The translations under genes and the position numbers were made by a program. A stretch of DNA of 64,000 nucleotides from Rhizobium sp. ICMP 5592. Lineage in GTDB: Bacteria; Pseudomonadota; Alphaproteobacteria; Rhizobiales; Rhizobiaceae. The stretch covers positions 847,671-911,670 of the forward strand of contig NZ_QSNT01000003.1 of the NCBI RefSeq assembly GCF_009498525.1, in the 5' to 3' direction. Of the stretch, positions 60,073 to 64,000 are shown one piece after another (positions within the stretch are counted from its first letter, which is position 1; each line of letters begins with the position of its first letter). The notes under the pieces are model-generated. The model did no database searches and had not been told where the DNA came from. It was given only the letters and a program-made list of their open reading frames with translations.

Positions 60073-60551
60073 TTTTCGAATTCCTCCAATTCGGTGCCGG
60101 ACCTCATATTCCGGCCTTTGAGCTAGTCTTACAAAATATTGACGTTTGCGTAAACGTCAAATTTGCGTGACGGCACGATTTTTTGAACAGGGAATGAAGC
60201 GCCTGTCGATTTCGGATTACCGGGAACGAAGGCAGGATCTGGCCGGTATCGTACCCGCCACATTTATAAGAATATGAGGATATTCAATAACAAGACCGAA
60301 ATAAAAGGTTAAGATTTCGGCAAAACTTAACGGGTTGTTTACCACGTTTCATAGATTGTGCGGGATGAGCAGCGATGCTTCGCGCTTCCTTCATCAATAC
60401 GATTCGGGGAAGCGCCGTTTCGCGGCTCGGTCTGAGGAAAGTCTACCAAATCATCCCTTTCCGAACGGCGGGATGCGGTCTTGCGCTGAGAACGCCAAGT
60501 CGCCCTCCCGCACAGCAAGAAGGCCCAGAGCGGGGTCGAGGCGAGCAAAAG
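60073..60551. promoter_or_regulatory. Divergent region between the acyl-CoA dehydrogenase and podJ-like genes
   Basis: 479 bp without a convincing gene. It contains the acyl-CoA dehydrogenase promoter/operator (60133-60160), an inverted repeat GTTAAG (60308-60313) / CTTAAC (60326-60331) and one GANTC site (60401-60405). The last two are candidates for cell-cycle control of podJ. Confidence 0.5.
60133..60160 (-). promoter_or_regulatory. Predicted promoter and palindromic operator of the beta-oxidation operon
   Basis: Leftward: -35 TTGACG (60160-60155), 16-nt spacer, -10 TATTTT (60138-60133). Arms TTGACGTTT (60139-60147) and AAACGTCAA (60152-60160) with a 4-nt centre overlap the -35 and spacer. 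The palindrome resembles operators described for MerR-type regulators of branched-chain/fatty acid breakdown (LiuR), by memory of the motif. Confidence 0.6.
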
Positions 60552-63500
60552 ATGAGCGGATCGCGATCAAATCCTACCGGCACGGGCGACTGGACGTCGC
60601 TGGATGCGCTGAGTCGCACCATCGAGGGGCTGGAAGCACGCATCGAGGGCCTGATGGGCTCGGCTGCCGCGCAGGATACGCGCCAGCGTGTTGCAGGCGG
60701 CTATGGTGCAGTGCCGGAACGCCGGGCCATGCCGGAACGCAGCCCCCTCCCGGAGCGGGCGCCGCGCACCGAACGCGAAGCCTATGCAAGCCGCCCCTAT
60801 GAACGTCCCCTCCGTCCGGAGCGCGCCGAAACCGAGCTGCGCTCCGATCCGCTCGCCGAAATCCGCCAGCGGCAGCGCGTGCTGGAGGCCAGCCGCGAGC
60901 GCATGCATCCTCGCCGCGACGACAGCGCCGCGGCCGAGCAGCCGCTTGGCCGGCGCGTCGCCGACCATCAAGCTCCCCGCCCGCCGCTGCCCTCGGTACT
61001 GCGGCCCGCCGCCGAGAGCTCGGTCGATATCGCCCAGGCGCTGGTCAACCTGCGCCAGGACCTGAAGCGCGATATCGCCGAAAGCGTTACCCGTGAGGTC
61101 AGCGCGCTGCGCGCCGAAATCCGCGACATTCGCGACAATACCCAGGACAAGCATTTTGCCGCCGATGTTCGCGAGGACATGGCGCGGCTTGCCGACAGTA
61201 TCAGCCAGCTCGCGGTGCATCCCGGCCAGCCGGAGACCAGCGGCCTGAAGGCGGAGTTCGACGAACTGCGCTCGCTGATGGACGGGCTTGCCCGCGAAGA
61301 GTCCCTGCACCATGTCGAGCGCCAGGTTCAGGCGATCGATACCGCCGGCCTGCAGGACGAAGTGGTGTCGCTCGCCTATCGCCTTGACGACATCAAGCAG
61401 CATCTCGGCAGCACGGGCGACAGCCCCGCTGTCCGGGCACTGGAAAACAAGCTGCTGACGATCGCCACCGCCATGGAAAGCCTCGGCGGCATGATGCAGC
61501 CGCAGGATCAGGCCATGCAGCGGCTCGAAGGCCGCATCAGCGGCATCGCCGACCAGATCGACACGATGAGCCGCGATACCGCGCGCCAACAGCCATCAGA
61601 CGATCTCTCCAACCGCCTCGAAGCGCTGGCCATGCGGATCGACGACCTCGGCAACAGCAAGACCGTCGCACGACTGGAAGAGCGGCTGGACCAGCTCTCT
61701 CTCCTGATGGAGCGCCCGCAGAGAGCCGTACCGCAGCCGGAACTCGTCAATTACCTCGCCGATATCTCGCGCAAGATCGATGCGCTCGACCATGGGTCGG
61801 TCGACCATGTGCTGGCCGAGCGGCTGGACTATCTGGCGCGGCGCATCGACGAGATGGAGTCCCATCCGGCACAGGCAGCGGCCAGCTTCGATGACGGCGC
61901 GGTTCGCCGGCTGGAAGGCCGCCTCTCCGATATCGCCGTGCGTCTGGAGGCAAGCACTGCCGCGCCGCCAACCGACACGCTGGCACTGCGCCATCTCGAA
62001 GAGCAGATCGCCCATCTCTCGACGCTGCTCACGAGCGAGCCCCGCGCCGCCACCGCCGACCATATGCCCGTCGATTTCGACCGCCGCATGAGCGCGATCG
62101 AAGATTATATGACGACCAATGACGAATACATCATCGAGGCGGCCCGCCACGCGGCGGAAGCGGTCGTCGAGGCCTATTCGCGCGAGGGCACCTTCGGCAA
62201 CAGCGCGCACGCTTCCGACATGTCGGCGATGACGGCGCTCGCCGAAGACCTTCGCCACCTTGAAGACCTCAGCCGCGCCAGCGACGAGCGCACGCACCGC
62301 ACCTTCGAGGCGCTGCACGACACATTGCTGCAGATCGCCGATCGCCTCGACCATATGGAGCATCGCCGACCGGCGGCTGCCATGCCCGCCGCCAGTTTCG
62401 AGAGCGATGTCTTCGCCGAAGCCGAGGCTCCGCCGATCAAGCCACCCTTGGCCGCGCCGCAGCAGGCTGGCCCGATCATCCGCACCATCGCTCCTGCAGA
62501 GTCCCATCCTTCAGGGGAAGTTGCCGTCGCACAGGCGATCGATGCCGTCACCAAGGCGGAGATCAAGGCTGCAGCGAAGAAGGACGGCGTGAAACCGGGC
62601 TTGCTCGCCAGCCTCGGCAAACGCTTTTTCACGCCTGAGAAGGCCGAACCGATCTTCACACCCGACCGGCCGGTGATCGAGCCGGCGCCGTCGATCGATC
62701 CGATCGACATGGTGCAGGCCGAAGAGGCGAACGAACCGCTTGAGCCGGGCTCGGGCGCACCCGACATCAAGAAGATCCTGGAGCGCGTGCGCGCCAGCCA
62801 GAATGCGGCGCGCAGCGGCAACGCCAAACAGCCGAGCGAAAACGAACGCGCCGACTATATCGCCGCCGCCCGCCGCGCCGCGCAGGCCGCCGCGATGGAA
62901 GTGGACCAGACGCAACGCTCGGCTCCCGCCGCCAAAAGCGATGACAAGAAGCGCGGCGCATTCTCGCGCTTCCGCCGGCCGATCCTGCTTGCCATCGGCG
63001 CAGCCCTGCTCGCCATCATGGCTTTCCCGCTCGTCAACACGCTGACGCGCGGCCAAAAGGCACCGACCGAGATTTCCGTACACACCTCGGCAACCGACAG
63101 TGCAACGACGAACGCGGCCGCCAGTGCAGCCCAGACGCCGACATCGGACACTCAGGCGCCCGCACCGGCCAGCCAGGCCGCAACAACGCAAGCCTCGACC
63201 GAGAGCACCGCCGGAACGGCACAGCCCTCCCCGGCTGTCGCACCCACGAGCGATCACCTGACCACGGCAGCGCCGCTTGACGGCAACCAGACCAGCGAGG
63301 CGCTGACGCCGGTCGGCAGTGCTGCGCCCGCCCAGCAGACCGCAGCCTTCGTCCCTGCCGATGCCCCGGCCACAACAGCTCCCGCATCCGCCGCGATCAC
63401 CGTGCCCGACGGCATCCAACCGCCGACGCTCGCTGCCGCCGCCAAGTCCGGCGACCCCGTCGCCCTGTTCGAGATCGGCGCACGCTACACGGATGGCCGA

Positions 63501-64000
63501 GGCGTTACGGCTGATCTCAAGCAAGCCGCCAGCTGGTATCAGCTTGCCGCCGACAAGGGCTACGCGCCGGCGCAGTACCGGCTTGCCAGCATGTATGAGA
63601 AGGGCAGCGGCCTCGACCGCGATCTGGCAAAGGCCAAGAGCTATTACGAGCAGGCCGCCAATCAGGGTAATGCCAGCGCCATGCACAACCTTGCCGTCCT
63701 TGATGCCTCCGGCACTGCAGGCCCGCAGGATTATCAGACGGCGGCGAACTGGTTCATCAAGGCGGCCAATCTCGGCGTTTCCGACAGCCAGTTCAACCTC
63801 GCCATCCTCTATGCGCGCGGCAACGGCGTGAAGCAGGACCTGCAGGAATCCTACAAATGGTTCGCGATCGCCGCCAAGGGGGGCGACAAGGACGCGGCAC
63901 AGAAGCGCGACGAAGTGGCGAATGCCATGAAGCCCGACGCGCTTGAAGGCGCCCGCGCCAAGGTCGACCTCTGGAAGGTACAGCCGCTGGACGCCGGGGC
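60552..64000 (+). CDS. podJ: PodJ-like polar localisation factor (runs off right edge)
   Basis: The frame opens at 60552 (MSGSRSNPTGTGDWTSLDAL, GAGG about 10 nt upstream) and is still open at the window end, 1149 codons later. Order: long coiled-coil-rich cytoplasmic region with repeated RLEgRI/RIDdl-type heptads (about residues 20-600), an acidic/Pro linker, a membrane helix (about 807-826, RPILLAIGAALLAIMAFPLV), a Ser/Thr/Ala/Pro-rich periplasmic linker (about 840-950) and four Sel1-like repeats (about 955-1110; for example APAQYRLASMYEKGSG). This matches PodJ, which organises the new pole in Caulobacter and Rhizobiaceae. A peptidoglycan-binding end may lie beyond the window. Its position next to a fadB/fadA/acyl-CoA dehydrogenase operon matches S. 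meliloti podJ1. Confidence 0.85.
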   Translation, partial: MSGSRSNPTGTGDWTSLDALSRTIEGLEARIEGLMGSAAAQDTRQRVAGGYGAVPERRAMPERSPLPERAPRTEREAYASRPYERPLRPERAETELRSDPLAEIRQRQRVLEASRERMHPRRDDSAAAEQPLGRRVADHQAPRPPLPSVLRPAAESSVDIAQALVNLRQDLKRDIAESVTREVSALRAEIRDIRDNTQDKHFAADVREDMARLADSISQLAVHPGQPETSGLKAEFDELRSLMDGLAREESLHHVERQVQAIDTAGLQDEVVSLAYRLDDIKQHLGSTGDSPAVRALENKLLTIATAMESLGGMMQPQDQAMQRLEGRISGIADQIDTMSRDTARQQPSDDLSNRLEALAMRIDDLGNSKTVARLEERLDQLSLLMERPQRAVPQPELVNYLADISRKIDALDHGSVDHVLAERLDYLARRIDEMESHPAQAAASFDDGAVRRLEGRLSDIAVRLEASTAAPPTDTLALRHLEEQIAHLSTLLTSEPRAATADHMPVDFDRRMSAIEDYMTTNDEYIIEAARHAAEAVVEAYSREGTFGNSAHASDMSAMTALAEDLRHLEDLSRASDERTHRTFEALHDTLLQIADRLDHMEHRRPAAAMPAASFESDVFAEAEAPPIKPPLAAPQQAGPIIRTIAPAESHPSGEVAVAQAIDAVTKAEIKAAAKKDGVKPGLLASLGKRFFTPEKAEPIFTPDRPVIEPAPSIDPIDMVQAEEANEPLEPGSGAPDIKKILERVRASQNAARSGNAKQPSENERADYIAAARRAAQAAAMEVDQTQRSAPAAKSDDKKRGAFSRFRRPILLAIGAALLAIMAFPLVNTLTRGQKAPTEISVHTSATDSATTNAAASAAQTPTSDTQAPAPASQAATTQASTESTAGTAQPSPAVAPTSDHLTTAAPLDGNQTSEALTPVGSAAPAQQTAAFVPADAPATTAPASAAITVPDGIQPPTLAAAAKSGDPVALFEIGARYTDGRGVTADLKQAASWYQLAADKGYAPAQYRLASMYEKGSGLDRDLAKAKSYYEQAANQGNASAMHNLAVLDASGTAGPQDYQTAANWFIKAANLGVSDSQFNLAILYARGNGVKQDLQESYKWFAIAAKGGDKDAAQKRDEVANAMKPDALEGARAKVDLWKVQPLDAG

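Noticed and set aside
61596..63686. Two minus-strand frames (303 and 391 aa) opposite podJ
   Set aside because: They oppose a continuous 1149-codon frame with coiled coil, membrane helix and Sel1 repeats.
1..64000. Search for CRISPR arrays, tRNA/rRNA genes, transposases and phage genes
   Set aside because: No regular spaced repeats, cloverleaf-type or rRNA-like sequence, or transposase/integrase motifs were noticed; a covariance-model scan would be needed for certainty.

Overview
This window looks like a chromosomal segment of a Rhizobiaceae alphaproteobacterium (Rhizobium, Sinorhizobium or Agrobacterium group). The evidence is a G+C-rich sequence, a flagellar and chemotaxis gene order that matches the known rhizobial arrangement almost gene for gene (icpA-cheS-cheY1-cheA-cheW-cheR-cheB-cheY2-cheD-cheT, fliF, visNR, flhB, fliG-fliN-fliM-motA, flgF-fliI...fliP, flagellin), RIME-like rhizobial repeats, an alphaproteobacterial-type LexA box, and a podJ gene next to a fatty-acid oxidation operon. 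No rRNA, tRNA, CRISPR array, insertion sequence or prophage was recognised.

Region 1 (1-29.3 kb) is the motility island. A flagellin gene leaves the window at the left edge and is divergent from an O-GlcNAc-transferase-like (SPINDLY) glycosyltransferase. A long leftward operon (flgF, fliI, an uncharacterised 181-aa membrane protein, flgB, flgC, fliE, flgG, flgA, flgI, motE, flgH, fliL, fliP) builds the basal body and rod/rings. The rightward genes motA, fliM, fliN, fliG, flhB and a 145-aa protein supply the stator, switch and export gate. visN and visR, leftward, encode the LuxR-type master regulator of rhizobial motility, and fliF encodes the MS ring. The ten-gene che operon starts with a soluble protoglobin-like receptor (IcpA) and ends with CheD and the CheZ-like CheT; most of its genes overlap by 1-4 nt, which implies translational coupling.

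Region 2 (29.3-40.2 kb) holds housekeeping and envelope genes: a GT39-type membrane glycosyltransferase, a small HTH regulator divergent from a YbaL/Kef-type cation/proton antiporter, a small membrane protein, a fused SecDF, an SMP-30-type lactonase, and a UvrD/Rep helicase preceded by a GAAC-N7-GAAC box. Two RIME-like repeats in opposite orientation bracket the lactonase and helicase.

Region 3 (40.2-49.5 kb) is an eight-gene leftward operon (livK, livG, livF, livH, livM, a GMC oxidoreductase, 3-hydroxyisobutyryl-CoA hydrolase, 3-hydroxyisobutyrate dehydrogenase). It is divergent from a LysR regulator, with a perfect 20-bp palindrome between them. It looks like a dedicated uptake and catabolic unit connected with valine or branched-acid metabolism.

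Region 4 (49.5-64 kb) contains galE, an aminotransferase, mscL, a TetR/MFS pair, a beta-oxidation operon (acyl-CoA dehydrogenase, thiolase, FadJ-like) with a palindromic operator over its predicted promoter, and a 3'-truncated podJ-like polarity gene.

The strongest new observation is a two-part sequence shared by the upstream regions of flagellin and of the che operon (10-mer at 95-104 and 29431-29440; 18-mer with one mismatch at 120-137 and 29451-29468). It is a candidate late-class motility promoter or operator. Other leads are the unexplained 181-aa flagellar-operon protein, an IcpA protoglobin domain that seems to lack the heme-ligating histidine, the LexA box, and the LysR-controlled operon.
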